Of a stretch of 64,000 nucleotides of DNA, positions 24,869 through 33,916 are shown in pieces. Made by a program: the position numbers and the translations under genes. Numbering within the stretch: position 1 is the first letter of the stretch; each line of letters opens with the position of its first letter. Origin of the DNA: Streptomyces sedi (lineage in GTDB: Bacteria > Actinomycetota > Actinomycetes > Streptomycetales > Streptomycetaceae); assembly GCF_006335015.1 (NCBI RefSeq), contig NZ_VDGT01000010.1, positions 62,001-126,000 on the forward strand. The letters run 5' to 3'. Below the pieces are notes generated by a model, which saw only the letters and a list, made by a program, of their open reading frames with translations, was not told the DNA's origin and did no database searches.

Positions 24869-25267
24869 ATGCGCGTCGGAGAGCTCGCCGCCAGGACAGG
24901 CGTCAGCGTCCGGGCCCTGCGCTACTACGAGGAGCAGCGCCTGCTCAGCGCCGAGCGCAGCCCCAGCGGTCAGCGCCGCTACGCGGAGGGCGCGGTCGAA
25001 CGGGTCCGGTTGATCCAGCAGTTGTACGCCGCCGGGCTGTCCAGCAGGACCATCGCCGAGTTGTTGCCGTGTGTCGTCGAGGGCCGCGCCACCCCGGAGC
25101 TGCTCAGGAGGCTGGTGGCGGAGCGGGACCAGGTCGAACGGCGCATCTCCGCGCTCGTGGAGGCCGGGAAGCGGCTCGACTCGGTCATCACCGCCGCCAC
25201 CGGCAACATGCGCACAGGCGTCCCCTGCTGGCAGGAGGACCCCGAGGCCCCGGACCGCCGCCCGTAG
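24869..25267 (+). CDS. MerR-family transcriptional regulator
   Basis: This 132-aa protein has the MerR winged helix (MRVGELAARTGVSVRALRYY, residues 1-20; SPSGQRRYAEGAVERV) and a dimerisation coiled coil (~75-110: LLRRLVAERDQVERRISALV). The C-terminal tail has a single Cys (VPCWQEDP), so metal sensing is not obvious; a small organic effector is more likely. The ATG at 24869 follows GGGAGAAG. Its likely operator is the palindrome at 24815-24830 and its likely target the divergent hydrolase. Confidence 0.9.
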   Translation: MRVGELAARTGVSVRALRYYEEQRLLSAERSPSGQRRYAEGAVERVRLIQQLYAAGLSSRTIAELLPCVVEGRATPELLRRLVAERDQVERRISALVEAGKRLDSVITAATGNMRTGVPCWQEDPEAPDRRP

Positions 25268-25311
25268 CGCCGGGGACGGCCGCGACCGCTCCGTCGACCA
25301 CCCCGCGCCGG

Positions 25312-25337
25312 CGCCGGGACCCCCCGAAGTCCCGGCG
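25312..25337 (+). terminator. Hairpin after merR
   Basis: CGCCGGGAC pairs perfectly with GTCCCGGCG around an 8-base loop, 45 bases after the MerR stop and 58 bases before the end of the convergent PhoX gene. Confidence 0.55.
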
Positions 25338-25394
25338 TCGGCACGAGCGATGACGCGAGCGATGACGCGAGCGTCGGCTCCGCGCGGTGCCGGG

Positions 25395-27353
25395 TCAGGC
25401 GCCGATCTTGCCGCCGTCGACGCGGGTGATGGCGACCGTGGCGGAGCGGGGGCGGCCGTTCGGGCGGAAGTCGGGCCAGTTGCTGACGGCCCTCGGGTCG
25501 TCGGCGGTGGCCTCGCCCCAGTGGTCGGTGGACTCCCCGGGGTGCTGGACGTTGACGAAGAGCGTCCGCTGGTCCGGGGTGGCGGTGGCGCCGGTGATCT
25601 CGCAGCCCCGGGGGCCGGTGAGGAAGCGCCGGATCTCGCCGGTCTCGGGGTCGGCGGCCAGCATCTGGTTGTTGCCGATGTTGTCGTACCCCTTCTCGGC
25701 GAGGTGCTGGGAGCCGTTGGAGACGTCGGTCTGGATCCACAGCCGGCCGTCGTCGTCGAACCAGACGCCGTCGGGCGAGCCGAAGATGTTGGTCTCGTCG
25801 AGCTCGACCCGCTCGTCGTAGGCGGGGTCGCCGGCGAGGACGAAGAGGTCCCACTCGAAGGTGGTCGACGTGTGGTCGCGGTGCTTCTCGGTCCAACGGA
25901 CGATGTGGCCGTAGGGGTTGGGCTTGCGCGGGTTGACCGCCGAGTCCCAGCCGCTGCCGTTGGTGAGGGTGCAGTAGACGTCGTTGTTGCGGGGGTTGAT
26001 GGTGATCCACTCGGGGCGGTCCATCTTGGTGGCGCCCACCGCGTCGGCCGCCTCGCGGGTGCGCAACAGCACGTCCGCCTGGTCGGCCCAGCCGTTGTCG
26101 CTGGTCAGCGCGCCTTCGCCGTGGGTCAGCGGCAGCCACTCGCCGCTGCCGTCGTCCTTGAAGCTGGCGACGTAGAGCGTGCCGTGGTCCAGCGGGCTGC
26201 GGCCCCTGGCGCGCTGCATCCGCCAGTTGCCCTTGCCGACGAACTTGTAGATGTAGTCGCCGTCCTGGTCGTCGCCGGTGTAGGCGACGACGCGGCCCCG
26301 GGACTCGGTGACCGTGCAGCCCTCGTGCTTGACGCGGCCGAGCGCGGTGCGCTTGACGGGCTTGGCGTCGGGGCGCTTGGGGTCGATCTCGACGATCCAG
26401 CCGAAGCGGTTGATCTCGTTCGGGTTGGCCGCCAGGTCGAAGCGGGAGTCGGCCAGGTGCCAGTCGAAGCCGCCGCCCTCGGCGGAGACCCCGTAACGTT
26501 CCTGCGTCGCGTCCGGCGCCCAGCTGGAGTCGGTGGTGCCGAAGTAGTTGTTCCAGTTCTCCTCGCAGGCGAGGTAGGTGCCCCAAGGGGTCACGCCGTG
26601 CGAGCAGTTGTTGAGGGTGCCGCGCGGGCTGCCGGCCGCGCGCAGCGCCGGGTGGTCGGCGCCGACGGGTCCGGAGAACGCGACGGGGGTGTCGCCGGTG
26701 ACGCGCCGGGCGTAGCGGGAGTCGACCCGCTCCCAGGAGCCGTCGCGGCGGCGCTCGATCTCGACCACGGAGACGCCGTGCGCGGCGAGCGCCTTGCGCA
26801 CCTTCTCCTCGGTCATGTCGGCGGCGCCATCGGGGAAGAGCAGCTCCTGGTCGATGTACTCGTGGTTGAGGACCAGCAGCCCCCGCTTGCTGCCCTCCCG
26901 GCCGTTGCCGAGGGGGAAGAAGTGCATCCCGTCGTGGTTCATGCCGACCTGCTCGGCCTGCTCGTCCGCGGTGTTGCCGCCGTCCTCGCGCCAGGCGGGC
27001 CCCTCGGGGCGGATCGGGGTCCCCCAGGGGATGAGGACCTGCGCCTCGTACCCCTCGGGAACGACGAACGCGTCGGCGTCCGAGGTGGGGACCGGCTCGA
27101 AGCCCAGCAGCCGACGGCCGTGGCCGGGGCGTCCGCCGCCCGGGTGCGCGCCGGCGGCGGCCGGGGTGGCCGCCGAGCCGCTGACCGCGCCCGGCCCCAC
27201 GAGGAACGCGGCTGCGGCGGCCGTGCCGCCCAACAGCGCGCCGCGCCGGGACATCCGGCCCTGGACAACCTCGCCGAAGGACGGGTTGTCGGAGCGGTTG
27301 GAACTGACGTCGTCCGGGTCCACCTGCGGAAACACCGGGTGCTGTGCTGACAT
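25395..27353 (-). CDS. phoX: PhoX-family alkaline phosphatase, Tat-exported
   Basis: This 652-aa secreted phosphatase has a Tat signal set back from the N-terminus (MSRRGALLGG at ~34-43, then an Ala-rich core and cleavage near residue 62). The PhoX family uses an Fe3+/Ca2+ active site. Visible family blocks include LLVLNHEYIDQELLF, NNCSHGVTPWGTYLACEENW (~250-269), FGWIVEIDPKRP, VKHEGCTV and NVQHPGE near the end. It should release phosphate from organic esters outside the cell. PHO-box-like TTCACC units lie upstream at 27431-27502, fitting phosphate control, though their spacing is not canonical. Confidence 0.92.
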   Translation of the reverse strand: MSAQHPVFPQVDPDDVSSNRSDNPSFGEVVQGRMSRRGALLGGTAAAAAFLVGPGAVSGSAATPAAAGAHPGGGRPGHGRRLLGFEPVPTSDADAFVVPEGYEAQVLIPWGTPIRPEGPAWREDGGNTADEQAEQVGMNHDGMHFFPLGNGREGSKRGLLVLNHEYIDQELLFPDGAADMTEEKVRKALAAHGVSVVEIERRRDGSWERVDSRYARRVTGDTPVAFSGPVGADHPALRAAGSPRGTLNNCSHGVTPWGTYLACEENWNNYFGTTDSSWAPDATQERYGVSAEGGGFDWHLADSRFDLAANPNEINRFGWIVEIDPKRPDAKPVKRTALGRVKHEGCTVTESRGRVVAYTGDDQDGDYIYKFVGKGNWRMQRARGRSPLDHGTLYVASFKDDGSGEWLPLTHGEGALTSDNGWADQADVLLRTREAADAVGATKMDRPEWITINPRNNDVYCTLTNGSGWDSAVNPRKPNPYGHIVRWTEKHRDHTSTTFEWDLFVLAGDPAYDERVELDETNIFGSPDGVWFDDDGRLWIQTDVSNGSQHLAEKGYDNIGNNQMLAADPETGEIRRFLTGPRGCEITGATATPDQRTLFVNVQHPGESTDHWGEATADDPRAVSNWPDFRPNGRPRSATVAITRVDGGKIGA

Positions 27354-27430
27354 CGCGAGTCCTCACGTGGCTGTTGTGGCGGAACTTTCGTGTTCGGTTC
27401 CGGTGAGGCTAGGAGTCAACAGTGGCGCAG

Positions 27431-27502
27431 AGTGACCGCCAAGGTGAACGCGCGACCACCTCCGCCTATACGGCTGATTCACCCTGACGGTTCACTCAAC
27501 CG
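27431..27502. promoter_or_regulatory. PHO-box-like repeats upstream of phoX
   Basis: The minus strand has GTTCACC (complement of 27443-27449) and GGTCACT (complement of 27431-27437). The plus strand has ATTCACC and GGTTCACT near 27477-27496. Streptomyces PHO boxes are direct GTTCACC-like repeats 11 bases apart; here the spacings are 12 and 13, so this is suggestive only. Confidence 0.35.
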
Positions 27503-27575
27503 TGGACACGGTGGCGGTCGCGCGTTCCCCTCTCGTGCGCGCGTGTCCGTTCTCGCCCGGCGCGCGGCGGGGTGT

Positions 27576-29108
27576 TCAGCCCTCGCGCACCTCGCGGGTT
27601 CCGTTCACGCGGCGGGGGACTCCCAGCGGGTTGTCGTCGCGCAGCTCGGCGGGGAGCAGCGCCTCGGGTGCGTTCTGGTAGCTGACCGGTCGCAGCCACC
27701 GCTCGATGGCGGTGGCCCCGACCGAGGTGGAGCCGGAGGTGGAGGCCGGGTAGGGGCCGCCGTGGTGCTGGGCCGGGGTGACCGCGACGCCGGTGGGCCA
27801 GCCGCCGACCAGCACCCTGCCGGCGAGCGGGGTCAGCTCGGCCAGCAGCCGCGCGCCCGTGCCGCTCTCCGTGTCGGCGGCGCCGAGGTGCACGGTGGCG
27901 GTGAGGTTGCCGGGGAACCTGCCGAGCAGCGCGGTCAGTTGGCCGGTGTCGGCGTAGCGGACGACGACCGTGAGCGGGCCGAAGCACTCCTCCAGCAGCA
28001 GGTCGTGGTCGCCCTCGGCCAGCAGCCGTCCGCCGTCCACGGTCAGGAAGCCGGCGGCGACCGTGCGGCCCTCGCCCTCGCCCGCGTCCACCGGGGCCTC
28101 GACGCCTTCGAGCCGCTTCCTGGCGTCCACGCCTGCCAGGAACGCGTCGCGCATCCGGCCGTCGAGCAGCACGCCGGGGGCGACGTCGGTCAACTTCTCA
28201 CCGAGAGTGGTCACCAACCGGTCGCCGGCCTCGCCCGCCGGGACCAGGACCAGTCCCGGCTTGGTGCAGAACTGGCCCACTCCCATCGTCATCGAGCCGG
28301 CGAGCCCGGCGCCGATCTCGTCGGCCCCCTCGGCCGCCGCGACCTCGGTGACGACCACCGGGTTGAGGCTGCCCAACTCGCCGTGGAACGGGATCGGCCG
28401 GGGCCGGGCCGCCGCCGCGTCGAAGAGCGCGCGCCCGCCGCGCACCGAGCCGGTGAAGCCGGCGGCGGCGACCAGCGGGTGCTTGACCAGCGCGACGCCG
28501 GCGTCGAAGCCGTGCACCACGGTGACGACGTCCTCCGGCAGCCCGACCTTCACCGCCGCCCGGCGCAGCGCGGCACCGGCCAGCTCGGAGGTGGCCGGGT
28601 GGTCCGGGTGCGCCTTGACCACAACGGGGCTGCCCGCGGCCAGGGCGCTGGCGGTGTCGCCACCGGGCACGGAGAAGGCCAACGGGAAGTTGGAGGCGGC
28701 GTAGACCGCGACCACCCCGAGCGGGATCTTGTAACGCCGCAGGTCGGGGCGCGGCGGGGTGAGCGAGGCGTCGGCGCGGTCGATGATCACGTCGAGGTAG
28801 CCGCCGTCCTCGATCTCGTCGGCGAACGCACGCAACTGGCCCGTGGTGCGGCCGAGTTCGCCGGTGAGTCGGGGCTCGCCGAGCGCGGTCTCGGCGTCGG
28901 CGGTCGCGATGAGTCGCTCGCCGTCGGCGGTCAACTCGTCGGCGGCCACGCGGAGCAACGCGATCCTGACCTCCCGGTCGGCGAGCGCGTCCCGCACCGC
29001 GTGGGCGGCCCGGACGGCCGCGTCCACCTCATCGGCGGTGGCCTCGACCGCCGCCTGCTCGCGCTGGTTCCCGGTTCGGGGGTCCACACTCCACACTGGT
29101 ACTGCCAC
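27576..29108 (-). CDS. Aldehyde dehydrogenase, 2-oxoglutarate-semialdehyde type
   Basis: This 510-aa NADP-type aldehyde dehydrogenase has catalytic Cys in MGVGQFCTKPG and Glu in FHGELGSLNP, plus the cofactor loop GFTGSVRGG. The length, the early segment AASNFPLAFSVPGGDTASAL and the late PYPASTSGSTSVG block match 2,5-dioxovalerate (alpha-ketoglutarate semialdehyde) dehydrogenases, the last step of oxidative pentose and uronate pathways. The GTG start at 29108 follows AGGAGG. It is divergent from the IclR gene, and the KDG dehydratase at 35130 makes its substrate. A second source may be the IlvD/DHDPS operon at 46-49 kb. Confidence 0.88.
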   Translation of the reverse strand: MAVPVWSVDPRTGNQREQAAVEATADEVDAAVRAAHAVRDALADREVRIALLRVAADELTADGERLIATADAETALGEPRLTGELGRTTGQLRAFADEIEDGGYLDVIIDRADASLTPPRPDLRRYKIPLGVVAVYAASNFPLAFSVPGGDTASALAAGSPVVVKAHPDHPATSELAGAALRRAAVKVGLPEDVVTVVHGFDAGVALVKHPLVAAAGFTGSVRGGRALFDAAAARPRPIPFHGELGSLNPVVVTEVAAAEGADEIGAGLAGSMTMGVGQFCTKPGLVLVPAGEAGDRLVTTLGEKLTDVAPGVLLDGRMRDAFLAGVDARKRLEGVEAPVDAGEGEGRTVAAGFLTVDGGRLLAEGDHDLLLEECFGPLTVVVRYADTGQLTALLGRFPGNLTATVHLGAADTESGTGARLLAELTPLAGRVLVGGWPTGVAVTPAQHHGGPYPASTSGSTSVGATAIERWLRPVSYQNAPEALLPAELRDDNPLGVPRRVNGTREVREG

Positions 29109-29165
29109 CGGAATCGATCCTCCTGAACGGTCTGCTCCCGGAGGGACGAGGTTCGCTATAGTACG

Positions 29166-29181
29166 GTTCGAGATTCTGAAC
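29166..29181. promoter_or_regulatory. Putative IclR operator
   Basis: GTTCGAGATTCTGAAC has inverted GTTC/GAAC ends and a near-palindromic centre. It sits between the divergent aldehyde dehydrogenase and IclR genes. A related site is at 36104-36122, with TTCTGAAC shared, near the KDG dehydratase and uronate dehydrogenase genes. Confidence 0.5.
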
Positions 29182-29245
29182 ATCGTCCCGATATGTGAAT
29201 TTCGGTTCGGACTCTATCGGGTGGGAAACAAGGGGGTCAAGGACG

Positions 29246-30016
29246 ATGCCAGCCGGTGAGATGGGTGGTTCCCAGGTCAAGTCGGCGGTCCGCACGGTGG
29301 AGCTTCTGGAGTTCTTCGCCGGCCGACCCGGAATGCACTCGCTCGCCGACGTGCAGTCGGCCGTCGGGTACCCCAAGTCCAGCCTCTACATGCTGCTGCG
29401 CACCCTGGTGGATCTGGGCTGGGTCGAGACCGACGCCACCGGCACCCGGTACGGCATCGGCGTCCGCGCCCTGCTGGTCGGCACCTCCTACATCGACGGC
29501 GACGAGGTGGTGGCCGCGGCGCGCCCGACGTTGGACCGGATCGCCGACGACACCGGCGAGACCATCCACCTCGCCCGGCTGGACGGCACCAACGTGGTCT
29601 ATCTCGCCACCCGCCAGTCCGAGCACTATCTGCGCCCGTTCACCCGCGTCGGCCGCCGACTGCCCGCGCACTCCACCTCGTTGGGCAAGGCACTGCTGGC
29701 GACCCACCCGGACGAGAAGGTGCGGGAGCTGCTGCCCGCGAAGCTGGAGGGGCTGACCGAGCACACCCTGACCGACCGCGAGGAGCTGATCGCGGAGCTG
29801 GCGGTGGTCAGGGAGCGCGGTTACGCGGTCGACCGCGAGGAGAACACGCTGGGCCTGCGCTGCTTCGGCATCGCCATCCCCTACCGGCAGCCGGCGCGGG
29901 ACGCGATCAGCTGCTCGGTGCCGGTGGCCCGACTGACCGAGGCACACGAGCAGTTGATCAGGGAGGCGCTCTTCGACGCGCGCGACCGGCTCAGCCTGGC
30001 GACGCGGCACCTGTGA
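29246..30016 (+). CDS. IclR-family regulator
   Basis: This 256-aa protein has an N-terminal winged helix (VKSAVRTVELLEFFAGRPGM, then DVQSAVGYPKSSLYMLLRTL) and the IclR effector domain (ETIHLARLDGTNVVYLATR, RLPAHSTSLGKALLATHPD, GLRCFGIAIPY). The ATG at 29246 follows AAGGACG. IclR proteins often control aromatic or sugar-acid catabolism. Its divergent partner is the 2-oxoglutarate semialdehyde dehydrogenase, and a related site precedes the uronate-pathway genes at 36 kb, so it is a strong candidate for the galacturonate/glucarate regulator. Confidence 0.9.
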   Translation: MPAGEMGGSQVKSAVRTVELLEFFAGRPGMHSLADVQSAVGYPKSSLYMLLRTLVDLGWVETDATGTRYGIGVRALLVGTSYIDGDEVVAAARPTLDRIADDTGETIHLARLDGTNVVYLATRQSEHYLRPFTRVGRRLPAHSTSLGKALLATHPDEKVRELLPAKLEGLTEHTLTDREELIAELAVVRERGYAVDREENTLGLRCFGIAIPYRQPARDAISCSVPVARLTEAHEQLIREALFDARDRLSLATRHL

Positions 30017-30037
30017 GCGCCCCGGCCCGGGGAGGGG

Positions 30038-30958
30038 TCAGGCCGCGCGCAGCCGCTCCCGGGCCCAGTCGGCGAACGAGGTGACCTCCAGGCCCAACTC
30101 CCTTGCGAAGGCCGGGCGCGCGGGCTGGCCGACCACGTTCAGCCACTCGTGGGAGGCGCCCATGTGGGGCATCCCGGCGGCGAACGCCTCCTCCTCCGTC
30201 ATGTCGGGCGCCGGCAGCTCCCGGCCGAGCGCCTCGGAGAGGACCGCGGCGATGGCCGTCATGGGCAGGTGGTCGCCCGCCAGTTCCAGCTCGACCTCGT
30301 GGAACCGTTCCGGCGCGGCGAACGCGGCGGCGGCGGCCCGGCCGATGTCGACGGTGGCGACCAGGGAGAGCCGGGTGTCGGGGTGGACGACGGAGACCAG
30401 TCCGCCCTCGACGCCGCGCGGGAAGAGAAAGGCCATGGAGGGAACGAAGTTCTCCATGAAGAAGCCCGGCTTGATCAGCGTCCAGCGGGCGAAACCGGCC
30501 TCCCGCACCCGGTCCTGGATCGCCGCCTTGGCCTCCAGCGTGGGCATCATCGCCGCCCAGCGACCCTCGGCCCAGCCGGGCGCCTCACGGTGCTGGCCGG
30601 CGCCGCTGACCGAGGTGTGCACGAACTGCCGCACGCCCGCGGCCCGCGCGGCCTCGACCAGGTTGACGCCCTGGGCGATCTCGGCGGCGTAGTCGAAGTC
30701 GCCGCCGAGTATCGGCGGCATCTGCACGGAGAAGACGGCGCCGGCGCCCTCGACCGCGGGCGCCAGCGAGGCGGGGTCGCCGAGGTCGCCGGTGACCAGC
30801 CGGGCGCCGAGCGCCTCGACCTCCCGGGCGCGCGCGGTGCCCGGGTCGCGGACCAGGGCGCGCACGGGGCGCCCGGCGGCGAGCAGCGCGCGGGCGGTCA
30901 CGCCGCCCTGCCTGCCGGTGGCGCCGGTGACCAGAACGGGTGCGGAGTCGGTGGACAT
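30038..30958 (-). CDS. NmrA-family NAD(P)-binding protein
   Basis: This 306-aa atypical short-chain-dehydrogenase-like protein has the motif VLVTGATGRQGGVTARALL (residues ~8-26) and no YxxxK catalytic pair in the usual place. That is typical of NmrA-like proteins, which sense NAD(P) redox state or act as quinone/azo-type reductases. GGAGGAA lies just before the ATG at 30958. It is divergent from a TetR gene with two palindromic sites between, so it is probably TetR-controlled. Confidence 0.87.
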   Translation of the reverse strand: MSTDSAPVLVTGATGRQGGVTARALLAAGRPVRALVRDPGTARAREVEALGARLVTGDLGDPASLAPAVEGAGAVFSVQMPPILGGDFDYAAEIAQGVNLVEAARAAGVRQFVHTSVSGAGQHREAPGWAEGRWAAMMPTLEAKAAIQDRVREAGFARWTLIKPGFFMENFVPSMAFLFPRGVEGGLVSVVHPDTRLSLVATVDIGRAAAAAFAAPERFHEVELELAGDHLPMTAIAAVLSEALGRELPAPDMTEEEAFAAGMPHMGASHEWLNVVGQPARPAFARELGLEVTSFADWARERLRAA

Positions 30959-30996
30959 GCGTTCCTCCGGGGGTGCGAGCGTGCCTGTGCGACACA

Positions 30997-31051
30997 AAAC
31001 GGCGGGGCCCGCCGTTTCATGGACGATACAATACGGCGGACCCCGCCACTT
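30997..31051. promoter_or_regulatory. Double TetR operator
   Basis: Site 1 (30997-31017) is a perfect palindrome: AAACGGCGGG, G, CCCGCCGTTT. Site 2 (about 31031-31051) is a degenerate copy (ATACGGCGGA...CCCGCCACTT). Centres are about 34 bases apart. The pair lies between the divergent NmrA and TetR genes and should regulate both. Confidence 0.7.
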
Positions 31052-31076
31052 CACGCAACCCCCGAGGTGAAGCCCC

Positions 31077-31652
31077 ATGTCGACGCCCGCCACCCAGCGA
31101 CGCGCGGACGCCCGCCGCAACCACGCGCGCATCCTCGCCGTGGCCGAGGCGGAGGTCGCCGAGCACGGCGCGGGCGCCTCGCTGGAGCAGATCGCCCGCG
31201 TGGCGGGCGTGGGCTCGGCGACCGTGCGCCGCCACTTCCCCACGCGGCGCGCGCTGTTGGAGTCGGTCGCGCGGGCGCGGATCGACGCCCTGTGCGCGCG
31301 GGCCGAGGAGCTGGAACGGGAGGAGGACGCGCGGGCGGCGCTGCTGGAGTGGCTGGGCGACGTGGTCGCCTACTGCGCCTCGGCCCGGGGGTTCGCCGCC
31401 GCGATCGCCGTCGACGGCGCCGAGCCCGAGTCGGTCTACGAGAACGCCTGCTCGGCGTCGTTGGAGCGGGCGGGCGCGCCGCTGCTGCGCCGCGCCGAGG
31501 CGGCCGGCGCGGTGGCCGGGAGCGTCACGATGACCGAACTGATCACGCTGATCGTCGGTATCGCGCTCGCCACCGAGCACCACGCGGCCCCCGAGTCCCA
31601 GGCGGAACGCCTCTTCCGGCTGGCGGTCGCGGGGCTGAGCCCGGCGGGGTGA
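31077..31652 (+). CDS. TetR-family regulator
   Basis: This 191-aa protein has the TetR helix-turn-helix (ARILAVAEAEVAEHGAGASL, then IARVAGVGSATVRRHFPTRR, residues ~17-60). The ligand domain (~90-185) is Ala-rich. It lies immediately downstream of the double palindrome at 30997-31051 and divergent from the NmrA-like gene. Repression of that gene and autoregulation are the simplest reading. Its ligand is unknown; a redox-active small molecule would fit. Confidence 0.9.
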   Translation: MSTPATQRRADARRNHARILAVAEAEVAEHGAGASLEQIARVAGVGSATVRRHFPTRRALLESVARARIDALCARAEELEREEDARAALLEWLGDVVAYCASARGFAAAIAVDGAEPESVYENACSASLERAGAPLLRRAEAAGAVAGSVTMTELITLIVGIALATEHHAAPESQAERLFRLAVAGLSPAG

Positions 31653-31667
31653 CCCCGCGGAAGGCGT

Positions 31668-32150
31668 TCAGTGGTGCCAGGGAAGGCGGGTCGGAACGGG
31701 GGGCCGGCGGCCGGCCAGCAGGTCGGTGAGCAGCGGGGACAGGCCGCGGGGGGTGAGCGGCTCGGCGGTGGTGGCGAGTTCGGCGGCCGGCCACCAGCGG
31801 TGCCGGGCGAGGGCCAGCTCCTCGTGCGGCTCCCGGTGCGCGGGGTCCACGGTGTGCGCGGTGACCCGGTGGAAGAAGAAGTGGTCCTCGAAGTAGCCGC
31901 TGCGCCACCCCAGGTCCGCGTGGCCGCCGGTCCAGGCGACCGAAGCGCCCAGCGCCTCGGGGGCCACGCGCAGCCCCGTCTCCTCCCACAGCTCCCGCGC
32001 CGCCGCCGCGGCCAGCGACTCCCGCCGCCGCACGCCGCCACCGGGCGTCATCCACACCGTGGGCGCGCCGTTCTCCCCCGGCAGCAGGAACAGCAACAGC
32101 CGTTCCCGCGCGTCGACCAGCAACACCCGAGCCGACCTGCGACCCCCCAC
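31668..32150 (-). CDS. Nudix hydrolase
   Basis: This 160-aa protein carries the Nudix box GGGVRRRESLAAAAARELWEET (split: GGGV at ~52, REL-EET at ~66-71), whose Glu residues bind Mg2+. It should cleave a nucleoside-diphosphate-linked substrate, but the specificity is unknown. The GTG at 32150 is chosen because GGGAGGGA lies just upstream. It ends 15 bases from the convergent TetR gene. Confidence 0.85.
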   Translation of the reverse strand: MGGRRSARVLLVDARERLLLFLLPGENGAPTVWMTPGGGVRRRESLAAAAARELWEETGLRVAPEALGASVAWTGGHADLGWRSGYFEDHFFFHRVTAHTVDPAHREPHEELALARHRWWPAAELATTAEPLTPRGLSPLLTDLLAGRRPPVPTRLPWHH

Positions 32151-32320
32151 GTTCCCTCCCGCGACCGCCGCTCTCCACGGCAGTATGGCGGACCGCACGG
32201 GCCGCCGTCGGGCGCTTCGCCACCGGGCACGGCGGCGTCGCCGGTCGCGGGAGGGGCGGGGCGGTGCACCCCGCACGGGGGCCCGGGCGAGGTGGCCGCC
32301 GTCGCCCACGAGTGCGGGGC

Positions 32321-33769
32321 TCAGTCGACGCCCAGTGCCTGGCGGACGGGGTCGATCGCGAAGTAGACGACGAAGAGCGCCGCCGTGACCCAGACCAGCC
32401 AGTTGACGTCGCGGACGCGGCCGGTGACGGCCTTCAGCACGACATAGGCGACGAAACCCGCGCCGATGCCGTTGGTGATGGAGAACGTGAACGGCATCAC
32501 GGCGATGGTGACGAACGCCGGGATGGCCAGCGTGTGGTCGGCCCAGTCGATCCTCGCGACCTGGGTCATCATCAGGAAGCCGACCGCGACCAGGGCCGGC
32601 GCGGCGGCCTGGGCGGGGACGACGGTCGCGAGCGGGGAGAGGAAGAGCGCGAGGCCGAAGAGCGCGCCGGTGACGACGTTGGCCAGCCCGGTGCGGGCGC
32701 CCTCGCCGACGCCGGCGGCGGACTCGACGTAGGAGGTGTTGGAGGAGGCGGATGCCGCGCCGCCCGCGGCGGCGGCGAGGCCGTCGACGAAGAGCAGCCG
32801 GCCCAGGCGCGGGACGCGCCCCTCGCTGTCCAGCAGGCCGGCCTCGCTGGTGACGCCGACCGCCGTGCCCATGGTGTCGAAGAAGTCGGTCAGAAAGAGC
32901 GTGAAGATGATCAGCACCACGGTGATGGCGCTGATCTCGGCGAACGCGCCGAAGAGGCTGAACTGGCCGACGAGTCCGAAGTCGGGCGCCGCCACGAGCC
33001 CGTCCGGCCAGACGGGAACGGTCAGCCCCCACGCCGCCTCGGGGATGTCGGCGACGGCGTTGACGATCATGGCGAAGACGGTCATCACGACGATGCTGAT
33101 GAGGATCGCGCCCTTGACCCGGCGGGCGAGCAGCGCGAGCGTCAGCAGCAGGCCGAGGCAGAAGACGAGGACCGGCCAGCCCGCGAGTTCACCGGTGGCG
33201 CCGAGGCTGAGCGGCGGGGAGCCCTCGTGCCCCATGGTGAAGCCGGCGTTGACGAAGCCGATCAGGGCGATGAAGAGGCCGATGCCCACGCCGATGGCCT
33301 GCTTGAGCGCCATGGGGATGGCGTTCATGACGGCCTCGCGGAAGCCGGTCATCGAGATCACGCAGAGCAGCAGGCCCTCCAGGACGACCAGTCCCATCGC
33401 GTCGGGCCAGGACATCCGGGGCGCGATCTGGAAGGCGACCATCGCGTTGATGCCGAGGCCGGCGGCGAGCGCCAGCGGGAGGTTGGCCGTGATCCCCATC
33501 AGGATGGTCATCACACCGGCGACCAGCGCCGTGACGGTGAGCACCTGGACGGGCGCGAGGGTGTCGCCGTGGACGTCCTGGGCGCCGCTCAGGATGAGCG
33601 GGTTGAGCACCAGGATGTAGGCCATGGTGAAGAAGGTCGCGACGCCGCCGCGCACCTCCCTGACCACGTTCGTGCCTCGGGCGCCGAGTTGGAAGAAACG
33701 CTCCAGCGGGGAGCTGGCGGCGGCGCCGCCCGGCGTGCTGTCGCCCTGGGTCGGCCGATTGACCGGCAT
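32321..33769 (-). CDS. NCS2-family purine permease
   Basis: This 482-aa membrane protein has 12 or more predicted segments. It matches the AzgA/PbuG guanine-hypoxanthine branch of NCS2: GTNVVREVRGGVATFFTMAY (~29-48), NPLILSGAQ, ALAAGLGINAMVAFQI (~107), LEGLLLCVISMTGFREAVMN, and SNTSYVESAAGVGEGARTGL (~360). It should import purine bases with protons. The ATG at 33769 follows the typical AGGATTCCACG spacing. It has no obvious operon partner. Confidence 0.9.
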   Translation of the reverse strand: MPVNRPTQGDSTPGGAAASSPLERFFQLGARGTNVVREVRGGVATFFTMAYILVLNPLILSGAQDVHGDTLAPVQVLTVTALVAGVMTILMGITANLPLALAAGLGINAMVAFQIAPRMSWPDAMGLVVLEGLLLCVISMTGFREAVMNAIPMALKQAIGVGIGLFIALIGFVNAGFTMGHEGSPPLSLGATGELAGWPVLVFCLGLLLTLALLARRVKGAILISIVVMTVFAMIVNAVADIPEAAWGLTVPVWPDGLVAAPDFGLVGQFSLFGAFAEISAITVVLIIFTLFLTDFFDTMGTAVGVTSEAGLLDSEGRVPRLGRLLFVDGLAAAAGGAASASSNTSYVESAAGVGEGARTGLANVVTGALFGLALFLSPLATVVPAQAAAPALVAVGFLMMTQVARIDWADHTLAIPAFVTIAVMPFTFSITNGIGAGFVAYVVLKAVTGRVRDVNWLVWVTAALFVVYFAIDPVRQALGVD

Positions 33770-33916
33770 CGTGGAATCCTTGACTGAGCGGGGTCGGGAA
33801 CTCGTGGATTCTCCCTGTTCGGCGAGGTGCGCGGGGTTCCCGGGGGTGACGAACGGCGGCAACGTTACGCGATCGCGTCCTCTGCCCGACCCCCGGACGA
33901 CGAAGCGCGCGGGGGC

